Assembly (NCBI GenBank): GCA_035632955.1
Contig: DASQFU010000200.1
Coordinates: forward strand, 1 to 9,002
Source of the DNA: DASQFU01 sp035632955
GTDB taxonomy: Bacteria > Eisenbacteria > RBG-16-71-46
Length of the DNA stretch: 9,002 nucleotides
Reading direction: 5' to 3'
Part shown: in pieces, positions 1 to 6,523 of the stretch
How the letters are laid out: every line of letters starts with the position of its first letter
How positions within the stretch are numbered: the stretch's first letter is position 1
The notes under the pieces: generated by a model
What the model was told of the DNA's origin: nothing
The model's input: only the letters and a program-made list of their open reading frames with translations
Databases searched by the model: none
Position numbers and translations under genes: made by a program

Positions 1-2548
1 CAATCCGGCGTCTTCGACCCAGCTCGTCAACAACCTTGATCTGACCGTGACGAAGGGCGCCGACGTCTATCGCGGTAACGTCTACGGCGTCGGCACCGGC
101 CTCTCGGTGACGGGCGGCGCCTATGACAACCTCAACGTCGAAGAGGGCGTGCGGATCTCGGCGCCGGCCACCGGCATCTGGACGGTGCGGGTCGCGGCTC
201 CGGTCGTGCCGTTCGATCCGCAGGCGTTCGGTCTCGTCCTCACCGGTGGGATCGGCGACGCCGCGGGCGCGCTCGCGCTCGATCGCGGTCAGTACGGCTC
301 GACCAGCGTGGTCGAGCTGCAGGTGATCGACACCAACGCCGGCCCGACGGTCTCGGTCGACGTCACCTCGACCACCGAAGGCACCGCGGAGACCGTGGTC
401 CTGACCGGCGGCAACGGCGTGTTCACGGGCACGCTGCCGCTGACGCCCGCCGAGGTCACGACCGGCAACGGCGTCCTGTCGGTCTCGCACGGCGACCAGA
501 TCACGGCGACCTACCTGGATGCATCTCCGTCCGCGACGCTGAGCGCGTCGGCGACGGTCAGCTACCAGACACCGATCATCACTAACGTGCAGGCCGCCTC
601 TGCCGGCGGCAGCGCGACGCGCATCACGTGGGACACCGACATCAACGCCACGACGCGCGTGTACTACGGCCTGACGCCGGCGCTCGAGCTCGGCTCGGTG
701 ACGGAGACCGGCGCGCCGTTCGCGCACTCGGTGCTCCTGACCGGCCTGACGCCGGGCAGCACGTATTACTTCGACGTCGAGTCGGCGAGCCTCGAAGGCA
801 ACGTCACCCGCGACGACCGCGGCGGCGCTCACTACACGTTCACCGCCAAGCCCTCGGGCGACGTCCTGATGGTGTTTGGGACGGACGAGTTCGAGCGCAA
901 GGTCGCGTGGGACAGCGCGCTGATGGACGGCGCCTATGATTACGACGTGTGGTCGGGCCCGCTGGCCGACGCTCCGGCGCTCGGCGACCTCAACGGCGGC
1001 CTGCGCTCGTATCGCGCGGTGCTGTGGCAGCCGGGTTTGGAGCAGTACCCGCCGTTCACGGACGGCGCGCAGACGGTGCTCACGGATTATCTGAATGGCG
1101 GCGGCCGGTTGCTGGTATGCGGCCACGACATCGCCTGGGCGTTCGGCGATCCGACCTCGCCGGTCTACAACGCGACGCGCAACGCCTGGCTCCAGAACAC
1201 GCTGCGCACGATCTGGCTTCAGGACCCGCTGACCTGGTCCAGCATCATCGGCGTCGGCGGTGACCCGATCTCGGGCGCGCACACGGGCGGCGTGGCGTAC
1301 ACTCCGATCCGCGACGGCGGCGCGGGCGACGAGGTGAACGTCAACCAGGCCGCCGGCGGCACCGGCGACATGGTGTGGCTCAACAACGACGCCTCGCCCG
1401 ACAGCATCGGCTTCCGGTGGGAGAGCGGCACGCCCAACGGCAGCGGCGCGACTGCGGTCTGGGGCGGACTGCCGAGCCGGCTCGCCACGATGTACTACGA
1501 GTTCACAGCCATGACGCCGCCCTTCACGTCGCCGAGCGCGACGCGCACGGCGATCCTCGACAAGACGATCCAGTGGCTGTATGGACGCGAGAAGCCGACG
1601 GTGACGATCACCGCTCCAAACGGCGGCGAAATCATCACCACGAGCTCGACCAACATCACCTGGAACGAGACCGTCGGTCCGAGCCGGGCGGTGGCGTCGC
1701 GTAAGCTCGAATACTCGCTGGATGGCGGCCAGTCGTGGGTTCTGATCGCGAACGGCGTCGGTCCGAGTCCCTACAGCTGGGACCTCACCAGCGTGCCGAA
1801 CTCGCTGACCGCCCTGGTGCGGATCCGCAACACGGATGACGGCGCTCCGGCGCTCAGTGCCCAGGACGCCAGCAACGCCGTGTTCACGCTCAACCGCTCG
1901 GGCGGCGATGTGCTCGGACCGGTCGTGGTCGCGGGATCGATCAACGCGAGCCCGAACCCGATCGTCCGTCCGAACCCCGCCACGCTGAACGCGAAGATCA
2001 GCGAAGCCACGACGGGTGGGAGCACGGTCACGGCGGCCGAGTGGTCGTTCGGCAACGCGCCCGCTCCGGCCGGCAACGGAACGGCGATGACCGGCGCATT
2101 CGGAACCGTGGTCGTGGACGTCAGCGCGGCGCTGAACACCACCCCGTTCCAGACCGGCCCGCAGAAGCTGTGGGTCCGTGGTCAGGACGCGAACGGCAAC
2201 TGGGGACCCGCGACGGCGCTCGACATCCAGATCAACGGGCCGCCGCCGGTCGGCGTCGACGAGACTCCGACGGTGGCGTTCCTGCGCCAGAACACTCCCA
2301 ATCCGTTCGCCGGAACCACGGCGATCCGTTTCGGCCTGCCGCACACCGGCCCCGTGGACCTCGGAATCTTCGACGTCGCGGGACGTCTGGTGCGCCAGCT
2401 CGTCGATGCCCCGCTCGCGGCCGGGTTGCACACCGCGACCTGGGATCGGACGGATGCGCAAGGGGTCCGGGTCAAGCCGGGGATTTACTACTACCGCCTG
2501 ATCACGCCGACCTCGCGGTTCGAGAAGCGGCTGGTGGCGCTGAACTAA
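1..2548 (+). CDS. Secreted S8 (subtilisin-type) peptidase, C-terminal part, with GATase1-like and FlgD-Ig domains (5' end outside window)
   Basis: The frame is open from base 2 to the TAA at 2546-2548, so the true start lies upstream; the GTG at 47 is an internal Val. Numbering residues from that Val, the upstream residues 'LVNNLDLTVT' plus residues 1-67 match the beta-sandwich that follows the catalytic domain in KP-43/bacillopeptidase-type subtilases ('YRGN', 'NLNVEEGVRI', 'GIWTVRV'). Residues ~70-174 look like a further extracellular beta domain ('LDRGQYG', 'VIDTNAG', 'SHGDQITATY'). Residues ~176-267 are FN3-like ('TRITWDTD', 'LTGLTPGSTYYFDV'). Residues ~271-514 are GATase1/ThuA-like ('GDVLMVFG', 'YRAVLWQPG', 'GGGRLLVCGHDIAW'). 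Residues ~516-617 are an Ig-like domain ('TAPNGGE'). A linker domain follows, then the FlgD-Ig domain (~742-833; 'TPNPF', 'FDVAGR', 'PGIYYYRL'). The protein is presumably exported and surface-bound or released. The catalytic Asp/His/Ser are not in the window, so the protease call rests on the C-terminal domain type. Confidence 0.8.
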   Translation, partial: NPASSTQLVNNLDLTVTKGADVYRGNVYGVGTGLSVTGGAYDNLNVEEGVRISAPATGIWTVRVAAPVVPFDPQAFGLVLTGGIGDAAGALALDRGQYGSTSVVELQVIDTNAGPTVSVDVTSTTEGTAETVVLTGGNGVFTGTLPLTPAEVTTGNGVLSVSHGDQITATYLDASPSATLSASATVSYQTPIITNVQAASAGGSATRITWDTDINATTRVYYGLTPALELGSVTETGAPFAHSVLLTGLTPGSTYYFDVESASLEGNVTRDDRGGAHYTFTAKPSGDVLMVFGTDEFERKVAWDSALMDGAYDYDVWSGPLADAPALGDLNGGLRSYRAVLWQPGLEQYPPFTDGAQTVLTDYLNGGGRLLVCGHDIAWAFGDPTSPVYNATRNAWLQNTLRTIWLQDPLTWSSIIGVGGDPISGAHTGGVAYTPIRDGGAGDEVNVNQAAGGTGDMVWLNNDASPDSIGFRWESGTPNGSGATAVWGGLPSRLATMYYEFTAMTPPFTSPSATRTAILDKTIQWLYGREKPTVTITAPNGGEIITTSSTNITWNETVGPSRAVASRKLEYSLDGGQSWVLIANGVGPSPYSWDLTSVPNSLTALVRIRNTDDGAPALSAQDASNAVFTLNRSGGDVLGPVVVAGSINASPNPIVRPNPATLNAKISEATTGGSTVTAAEWSFGNAPAPAGNGTAMTGAFGTVVVDVSAALNTTPFQTGPQKLWVRGQDANGNWGPATALDIQINGPPPVGVDETPTVAFLRQNTPNPFAGTTAIRFGLPHTGPVDLGIFDVAGRLVRQLVDAPLAAGLHTATWDRTDAQGVRVKPGIYYYRLITPTSRFEKRLVALN

Positions 2549-2593
2549 GCCGTCCACACGACGGTGCCCAATCCTGTGCGGCACGAGGCCCCG

Positions 2594-3403
2594 GTGGCGC
2601 GTTCCATCGGGGCCTCCGCCGTGCCGGAGCTGTTCCCCGCTACGCTCGAGCGCGTGCAACGCTGGCGGCTCGACCCCGACGTCGTCGGCGTCCTGCTAGT
2701 CGGCTCGAAGAGTCGCGGCTACGGCGACGGACTCTCGGACGACGATCTCGAGGTGTTGCTTCGCCCGGAAGCCTTCCATCGCCTCGCCCCCGAAGCCTGC
2801 ATCGAGGTGGCGGAGAGCGACACCCCCGGGCGCCTCGCGTACGACGCCCAGTACCTGCCCGATGGCGATCTCGAGCGCAAGGCCGGCTCGACGTTCGATC
2901 ACGATCACTGGCCCTACCAGCGCGCGGTGGTGCTCCACGATCCGGAGGGTCGCGTACGCCCGGCGGTGGCGGCGGCCGGCGCCATGGACGAGAGCTTCCG
3001 CCGCACCCGCCTCCAGCACGCGATGATCGACGGCTGGGTCGCGAGCCGGCGCGCCGAGAAGACCGTCAAGCGCCGCGCCGAAGGCGCCGTGCGCCTGCTG
3101 CTTTCACGCGCGGCGCGGGCGTTGATCCGGATCGCGTTCGGTCTCGAATCTCGATGGGTGCCGCTCGAGCACTGGCTGGAGCGCGAGCTGGCGACGCTAC
3201 CGGACCCGGAAGGCACGGGGTCGGCGGCGCTCCAGGTGCTCGCGAAGCCCGATCCGCGCATCGCCATTGCGGCGCTCGAACGGCTCGAGCCGCGGCTGCT
3301 CGCCGCCGGCCTGCCGGGAGGACCGGCGGGACGCCGCCAGCTGTTCTTCGAGATCGTGCATCCCGCGCGCGCCGCCGAGCGCGCGATCCACGCAGTGCTC
3401 TAA
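2594..3403 (+). CDS. Nucleotidyltransferase-fold protein, stand-alone
   Basis: Taken from GTG 2594, the protein has 269 residues. The polymerase-beta-type nucleotidyltransferase signature is clear: 'VGSKSRGYGDGLSDDDLEV' begins at about residue 36, with Gly37-Ser38 and the metal-binding pair Asp49 and Asp51. A later strand, 'AVVLHDPEG' (~111-119), may provide or flank a third acidic residue. The C-terminal half is helical and Arg-rich, as in AadA- and DUF4037-type proteins, where a helical domain caps the active site. Such enzymes move a nucleotide onto an antibiotic, protein or small molecule; the substrate here cannot be read from sequence. Start choice: GAGG at 2585-2588 lies 5 nt before GTG 2594. 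GTG 2564, in frame and 15 nt after the protease stop, and GTG 2621 are alternatives with poorer ribosome sites. The gene may be co-transcribed with the protease. No HEPN partner is adjacent. Confidence 0.75.
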   Translation: MARSIGASAVPELFPATLERVQRWRLDPDVVGVLLVGSKSRGYGDGLSDDDLEVLLRPEAFHRLAPEACIEVAESDTPGRLAYDAQYLPDGDLERKAGSTFDHDHWPYQRAVVLHDPEGRVRPAVAAAGAMDESFRRTRLQHAMIDGWVASRRAEKTVKRRAEGAVRLLLSRAARALIRIAFGLESRWVPLEHWLERELATLPDPEGTGSAALQVLAKPDPRIAIAALERLEPRLLAAGLPGGPAGRRQLFFEIVHPARAAERAIHAVL

Positions 3404-3419
3404 CCGGCTCCATCTCGGC

Positions 3420-3444
3420 GCGTGGCGTTGCGCCTGCGCGACGC
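3420..3444. terminator. Imperfect GC stem-loop between convergent genes
   Basis: The 55-nt gap between the nucleotidyltransferase stop and the stop of the leftward exported protein holds an imperfect inverted repeat. GCGT (3420-3423) pairs with ACGC (3441-3444) and GCG (3425-3427) with CGC (3437-3439), with one G-G mismatch and a 9-nt loop. Its place between two converging genes suits a bidirectional terminator. It has no T-tract on either strand, so an intrinsic terminator is unproven. Confidence 0.2.
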
Positions 3445-3458
3445 GGATAGCACCTGAA

Positions 3459-4475
3459 CTAGGGACGGCCGCGTCCGGAGAGCGGGCGCTCATCGGCTCG
3501 CCAGCGCTCGAACGCCTGCCGTGCGGCCGCTGCGGCCTTCGGATCTTCCGCCAGCTCGGCCCGGTAGAGCAGCGCGAGGATCAGCTCGGAGACTCCGGCC
3601 CGCGCGCCGAGCGAGTCGGTCGCGCTCGGAGGGGCCACGACCGGCCGGCGGGCGAGCGCCGTGATCAGCCATTGCGCCCCCCGTCCGATCGCGACGCCGT
3701 TCGCAAAGCTCGGATAGTAGATGTCGAGCACTTGAAGGCGCAGGAGCGAAGCGCCGTGGGCTTCGAGCGCTGGCGCGGGCTCGAGCAGCCGGCCGTCCTT
3801 GCGCGCGAGCGTGAGCGCCCGGCGCAGGAACCGGCGCCCTTCCTCCAAAACGCGCGCGTCGTGATCCAACTCTCCCGCGAGCGTGAACGCCAGCGCGTCG
3901 CGCAAGGCACCGCTCGCCGTCCGCCGGTTCACGCGCTCGAGCTCGCGCGCACCCGACATCAGCCAACGGCGAAGCAGCAGGACCCGCGGCCGCAAGGCTT
4001 GGGTGCGGGTGCGGAACCAACCCCGTAGGGGTCCGCTTTCGAGGACCAACAACGTCTGAGCCAGCTCGCCGAGCCACAGCGACGTGGCCCCCAGATTCTC
4101 GGCGCGCGAGACGCCGGAGCGGGTCGCGAAGCCACCCTCCCGGGTCTGCCGCGCGAACGCCGCATCGATGGCCGGCCACGCGCGCTCCGCGAGCACCTCG
4201 TCGCCGCGCGCCGCCGCCAGCCGCAGGGCGAGCAGCGCGTGGCGCTGATGCGCGACGTGGTCCCAGCCGTCCCGGTTCGCGCCGACGAGTCCCGCCGAGT
4301 CCGGAAGGCCGCGTTCGGCGAGCGCACCGGCGATCTCGCGCGGCAGACGCGGCAAGTGCAGCAGCTCCCAGTCGGAAACCGGATGGGCTCGCGCCAGCGA
4401 GGACCACGCGACCAACGCGAGTGCGCAGATCACGGCCGCCACGCGTGCGCGGCGCTCACCCCTTGGCGTAGTCAC
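3459..4475 (-). CDS. Exported alpha-helical protein of unknown function
   Basis: The protein has 338 residues from a GTG at 4475. A signal peptide is clear: a basic n-region (RGERRAR), a hydrophobic core (~12-26) and a likely cleavage site after 'SLARA' (residue 30). The mature protein appears almost wholly helical. It has a His-rich stretch 'DGWDHVAHQRHALLAL' (~69-84), an 'EGGFATRSG' turn (~113-121), 'ENLGATSLWLGELAQTLLVL' (~126-145) and 'DGRLLEPAPALEAHGASLL' (~227-245). Helical hairpins alternating with short Gly-rich loops recall alpha/alpha-toroid proteins such as polysaccharide lyases. That is only a fold guess; I do not recognise a family or catalytic set. The start overlaps the cupin stop by 20 nt, which suggests co-transcription and perhaps translational coupling. 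GTG 4442 would avoid the overlap but would remove the basic n-region, so 4475 is preferred. Confidence 0.65.
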   Translation of the reverse strand: MTTPRGERRARVAAVICALALVAWSSLARAHPVSDWELLHLPRLPREIAGALAERGLPDSAGLVGANRDGWDHVAHQRHALLALRLAAARGDEVLAERAWPAIDAAFARQTREGGFATRSGVSRAENLGATSLWLGELAQTLLVLESGPLRGWFRTRTQALRPRVLLLRRWLMSGARELERVNRRTASGALRDALAFTLAGELDHDARVLEEGRRFLRRALTLARKDGRLLEPAPALEAHGASLLRLQVLDIYYPSFANGVAIGRGAQWLITALARRPVVAPPSATDSLGARAGVSELILALLYRAELAEDPKAAAAARQAFERWRADERPLSGRGRP

Positions 4476-4809
4476 CCGCGCCGAGGAAATGCAGCGACAC
4501 GTACGGCTCGGACCCGACCACCCAGCTATCGTGACCGGGGCCGACCGAGAACAGATCGCCGGGGGCGATTTCGATCGTCCGACCGTCCTTCATCGCGATC
4601 GCGCATCGTCCCGAGACGACCATGCCGACGTGAGAAACCTCACAGAGCTCGGTGCCGGCCAGCGGCCGGACGTGGACCGACCACTTCCAGCCGGGATCGT
4701 ACGTCGCGCGTCCCAAAGTGAGGCCGCCAATCGTAACCAGCTCGAATCGGCCCTTCTCGAACACGCGCGTCTCGTCGGGCCGCTCGAAGCGCTTGAGATC
4801 GAGGTCCAT
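4456..4809 (-). CDS. Small single-domain cupin protein
   Basis: The protein has 117 residues and starts at ATG 4809 behind GGAGG with 4-nt spacing. It is a single cupin beta-barrel. The first half contains 'DPGWKWSVHVRPLAGTELC' (~38-56) and 'SHVGMVVSGR' (~59-68); the second contains 'IAPGDLFSVGPGHDSWVVG' (~81-99). The pattern 'GWxW..HV.P.AGT..C...H.G.V.SGR' with 'PGHD.WVVG' is one I know from a widespread group of uncharacterised cupins. The usual HxH of cupin motif 1 is not intact (His46-Val-Arg48); His46, Cys56, His60 and His93 are the plausible metal ligands. There is no signal peptide, so it is probably cytoplasmic. It is the first gene of a leftward pair with the exported helical protein and is divergent from the DUF1579 gene. 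It could be a small-molecule sensor or an enzyme; the sequence does not decide. Confidence 0.85.
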   Translation of the reverse strand: MDLDLKRFERPDETRVFEKGRFELVTIGGLTLGRATYDPGWKWSVHVRPLAGTELCEVSHVGMVVSGRCAIAMKDGRTIEIAPGDLFSVGPGHDSWVVGSEPYVSLHFLGAGDYAKG

Positions 4810-4813
4810 CGGT

Positions 4814-4818
4814 CCTCC
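4814..4818 (-). promoter_or_regulatory. Ribosome binding site of the cupin gene
   Basis: On the minus strand GGAGG occurs 4 nt before the ATG at 4809. This fixes the cupin start. Confidence 0.7.
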
Positions 4819-4912
4819 GGGTGGCGCGGGAGCGCAAATGCTATCACGGCCGAGCAGCCGTCCCTTGTGGTAGCTTCCCCGCCGCCGTTGGATCGGAGCA
4901 CGGTTTCACATT

Positions 4913-4932
4913 GCCGGCCCACGAGGGCCGGC
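4913..4932. repeat. Perfect 8-bp GC hairpin in the 5' leader of the DUF1579 gene
   Basis: GCCGGCCC (4913-4920) is followed by the loop ACGA and the exact reverse complement GGGCCGGC (4925-4932). The stem ends 8 nt before the AAGGAGG ribosome site and 20 nt before the ATG. It is not followed by a T-run, so it does not look like an intrinsic terminator. It could stabilise the mRNA, affect ribosome access or be a palindromic protein-binding site. Confidence 0.55.
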
Positions 4933-4940
4933 CGCACGAA

Positions 4941-4947
4941 AAGGAGG
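4941..4947 (+). promoter_or_regulatory. Strong ribosome binding site of the DUF1579 gene
   Basis: AAGGAGG lies 5 nt before ATG 4953. It is the strongest Shine-Dalgarno match among the starts I examined and fixes the start at 4953, although the frame stays open upstream to 4821. Confidence 0.85.
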
Positions 4948-4952
4948 GCAGC

Positions 4953-5597
4953 ATGAAGGGGAGATCGAAGCTTGGGGTTCGTCGGATGATCGGCATCGTG
5001 CTCGCGATCGGGCTCGTGGTCCCGGCGCTGGTGCTCGCGGCTGCCGCGGCGAAGCCGGCCGCGAACAAGCCGCAGACCGCGACGATGAAGACCGACGCGG
5101 CGCACGACGCGGCGATGGAAGAGATGATGAAGCTCGGCAAGCCCGGCCCCGAGCACGCTGGCCTGGAGAAGATGGCGGGTACTTGGAAGGCCGTGAACAA
5201 ATCGTGGTTCGTGCCCGGCGAACCGACCGTCAACGAGGGCACGGCCGAGAGCCGCATGATCCTCGGTGGTCGTTTCCTCGAGCAGAAGTTCCACGGCACG
5301 ATGATGGGCCAGGCGTTCGAAGGATACGGTCTGACCGGCTACGACAACGTGAAGAAGACGTACACGACGATGTGGATCGACAACATGGGCACGTATATCT
5401 CCACCGGCACCGGCTCCATGGATGCGGCCGGCAAGGAGCTGACGATGAAGTCGATGATGCCCGGTCCGGACGGCAAGCCGATCGAGCACCGCATGGTGAC
5501 GAAGGTCGTGGACGACAAGACCCACGTGTTCTCGATGTACGCGCCGTACAACGGCAAAGAGCAGCTGATGATGGAAATCACCTACACGCGGATGTAA
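4953..5597 (+). CDS. Exported DUF1579 family protein
   Basis: The protein has 214 residues. The N-terminus is a signal peptide: basic 'KGRSKLGVRR', a hydrophobic core (~12-29) and an Ala-rich cleavage region (~29-33). A short Ala/Lys linker leads into a DUF1579 domain (~64-213): 'GPEHAGLEKMAGTWKA', 'ESRMILGGRFLEQKF', 'GYGLTGYDNVKKTYTTMWID', 'STGTGSMDAAGKELTM' and the C-terminal 'LMMEITYTR'. DUF1579 proteins are lipocalin-like barrels with no established function. This copy has 21 Met in 214 residues and no Cys. It is likely periplasmic or secreted. The proline dehydrogenase gene starts 16 nt after its stop on the same strand, so the two are probably co-transcribed, although no functional link is known. 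The strong ribosome site suggests high expression. Confidence 0.88.
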   Translation: MKGRSKLGVRRMIGIVLAIGLVVPALVLAAAAAKPAANKPQTATMKTDAAHDAAMEEMMKLGKPGPEHAGLEKMAGTWKAVNKSWFVPGEPTVNEGTAESRMILGGRFLEQKFHGTMMGQAFEGYGLTGYDNVKKTYTTMWIDNMGTYISTGTGSMDAAGKELTMKSMMPGPDGKPIEHRMVTKVVDDKTHVFSMYAPYNGKEQLMMEITYTRM

Positions 5598-5613
5598 CGA
5601 ACCCCGCGTCGGG

Positions 5614-6510
5614 ATGAGCCTCTTCGACCGTCTCGTCGCCGCCTCGCTGCCCCTGGTGCCCAAGCCGGTGGTGCGGTGGGCGGCGACCCCCTACATCGCC
5701 GGCGAGCGTCTCGACGATTGCGTTCGTGTGGTTCGCCAGATGAACGGCGAAGGCTGCATGGGCGCGGTCAGCATCCTCGGCGAGTTCGTCGCCCGCCGCG
5801 AAGAGGCGGAAGCGGCGGTCTCGGAGTACGAGCAGGTGCTGGCCGCGATCGCCCGCGAACGACTCGACGCCACGATTCACGTCAAGCTCACGCACTTCGG
5901 CCTCAAGCTCGATGCGGCGTTCTGCTACGAGAACATGCGGCGCCTGCTGCGGCGCGCGCAGGAGCTCGGCAACTTCGTGCGCATCGATATGGAGGACTCG
6001 AGCTGCACCGACGACACGCTGGCGCTCTACCAGCGATTGAGCGAAGAGTTCGACAACGTCGGCACCGTGATTCAGGCCTACCTGCGGCGCACGCTCGCCG
6101 ACGCTCGGTCGCTCGCCAGGACGCGGGCCAACCTCCGCCTGTGTAAGGGGATCTACGTCGAGCCGCGCGCGATCGCGTACGTCGACCGCACGATCGTGCA
6201 GCGCAACTTCAAGCGCATTCTCGAGGAGTTGCTGGGGTCCGGCGGCTACGTGGCGATCGCCACCCACGACGAGCTGCTGGTGTGGGAGGCGTTCCAGGTG
6301 ATCGAGCGATTGAAGCTCGACCCGACGCGCTACGAGTTCCAGATGCTGCTCGGCGTCGAGGCGCCGTTACGCCGCATCATCCGCGACGCCGGCCACCGAC
6401 TGCGGGTCGCCGTGCCGTTCGGGCCGGAGTGGTACCCCTATTCGATCCGGCGGCTACGGAGAAACCCGGCGATCGCGGGCCACGTGTTGCGGGCGCTGCT
6501 GAAGAAGTGA
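5614..6510 (+). CDS. Proline dehydrogenase, monofunctional
   Basis: The protein has 298 residues, the usual size of monofunctional bacterial PRODH. It is an FAD-dependent TIM-barrel enzyme that oxidises L-proline to delta-1-pyrroline-5-carboxylate and feeds electrons to the membrane quinone pool. Motifs appear in family order: 'IHVKLTHFGL' (~88-97, Lys91), 'VRIDMEDSS' (~122-130, Asp125), 'TVIQAYLRRT' (~151-160), 'LCKGIYVEP' (~176-184), 'IATHDE' (~215-220), 'YEFQMLLGV' (~240-248) and 'VPFGPEWYPYSIRRL' (~267-281), whose Arg279-Arg280 match the pair that binds the proline carboxylate. ATG 5614 has only a weak ribosome site, so translation may depend on the DUF1579 gene 16 nt upstream. The partner P5C dehydrogenase is not in the window. 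The stop is only 13 nt from the stop of the converging methyltransferase gene. Confidence 0.93.
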   Translation: MSLFDRLVAASLPLVPKPVVRWAATPYIAGERLDDCVRVVRQMNGEGCMGAVSILGEFVARREEAEAAVSEYEQVLAAIARERLDATIHVKLTHFGLKLDAAFCYENMRRLLRRAQELGNFVRIDMEDSSCTDDTLALYQRLSEEFDNVGTVIQAYLRRTLADARSLARTRANLRLCKGIYVEPRAIAYVDRTIVQRNFKRILEELLGSGGYVAIATHDELLVWEAFQVIERLKLDPTRYEFQMLLGVEAPLRRIIRDAGHRLRVAVPFGPEWYPYSIRRLRRNPAIAGHVLRALLKK

Positions 6511-6523
6511 CGGCGCTGGGGCA

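Larger units (their letters stand above)
4810..4952. promoter_or_regulatory. Divergent intergenic region between cupin (-) and DUF1579 (+) genes
   Basis: These 143 nt separate two genes transcribed away from each other, so both promoters should lie here. No convincing -35/-10 pair can be picked out by eye on either strand. The visible signals are the two ribosome binding sites and a perfect hairpin at 4913-4932. Confidence 0.5.

Noticed and set aside
2594..3403. Toxin-antitoxin reading of the nucleotidyltransferase (MNT/HEPN type)
   Set aside because: MNT antitoxins are much shorter and sit next to a HEPN gene; this protein is about 270 residues and its neighbours are a protease and a convergent unrelated gene.
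2041..3450. A 469-codon open frame crossing the protease end and the nucleotidyltransferase gene
   Set aside because: Its translation is Arg/Ala/Gly-rich with no domain pattern, and it overlaps two recognisable genes in another frame. This is the usual open shadow frame in high-GC DNA.
4821..4952. N-terminal extension of the DUF1579 protein to an upstream start
   Set aside because: It would place 44 unrelated residues before a clear signal peptide and bury the AAGGAGG site and the leader hairpin in coding sequence.
4590..5663. A 357-codon minus-strand open frame antisense to the DUF1579 gene and running into the cupin gene
   Set aside because: It is His/Arg-rich low-complexity sequence, overlaps two supported genes and has no ribosome site or recognisable motif.
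5578..6267. A 229-codon minus-strand open frame opposite the proline dehydrogenase
   Set aside because: The plus-strand frame carries every PRODH motif in order; the antisense frame is a codon-bias artefact.
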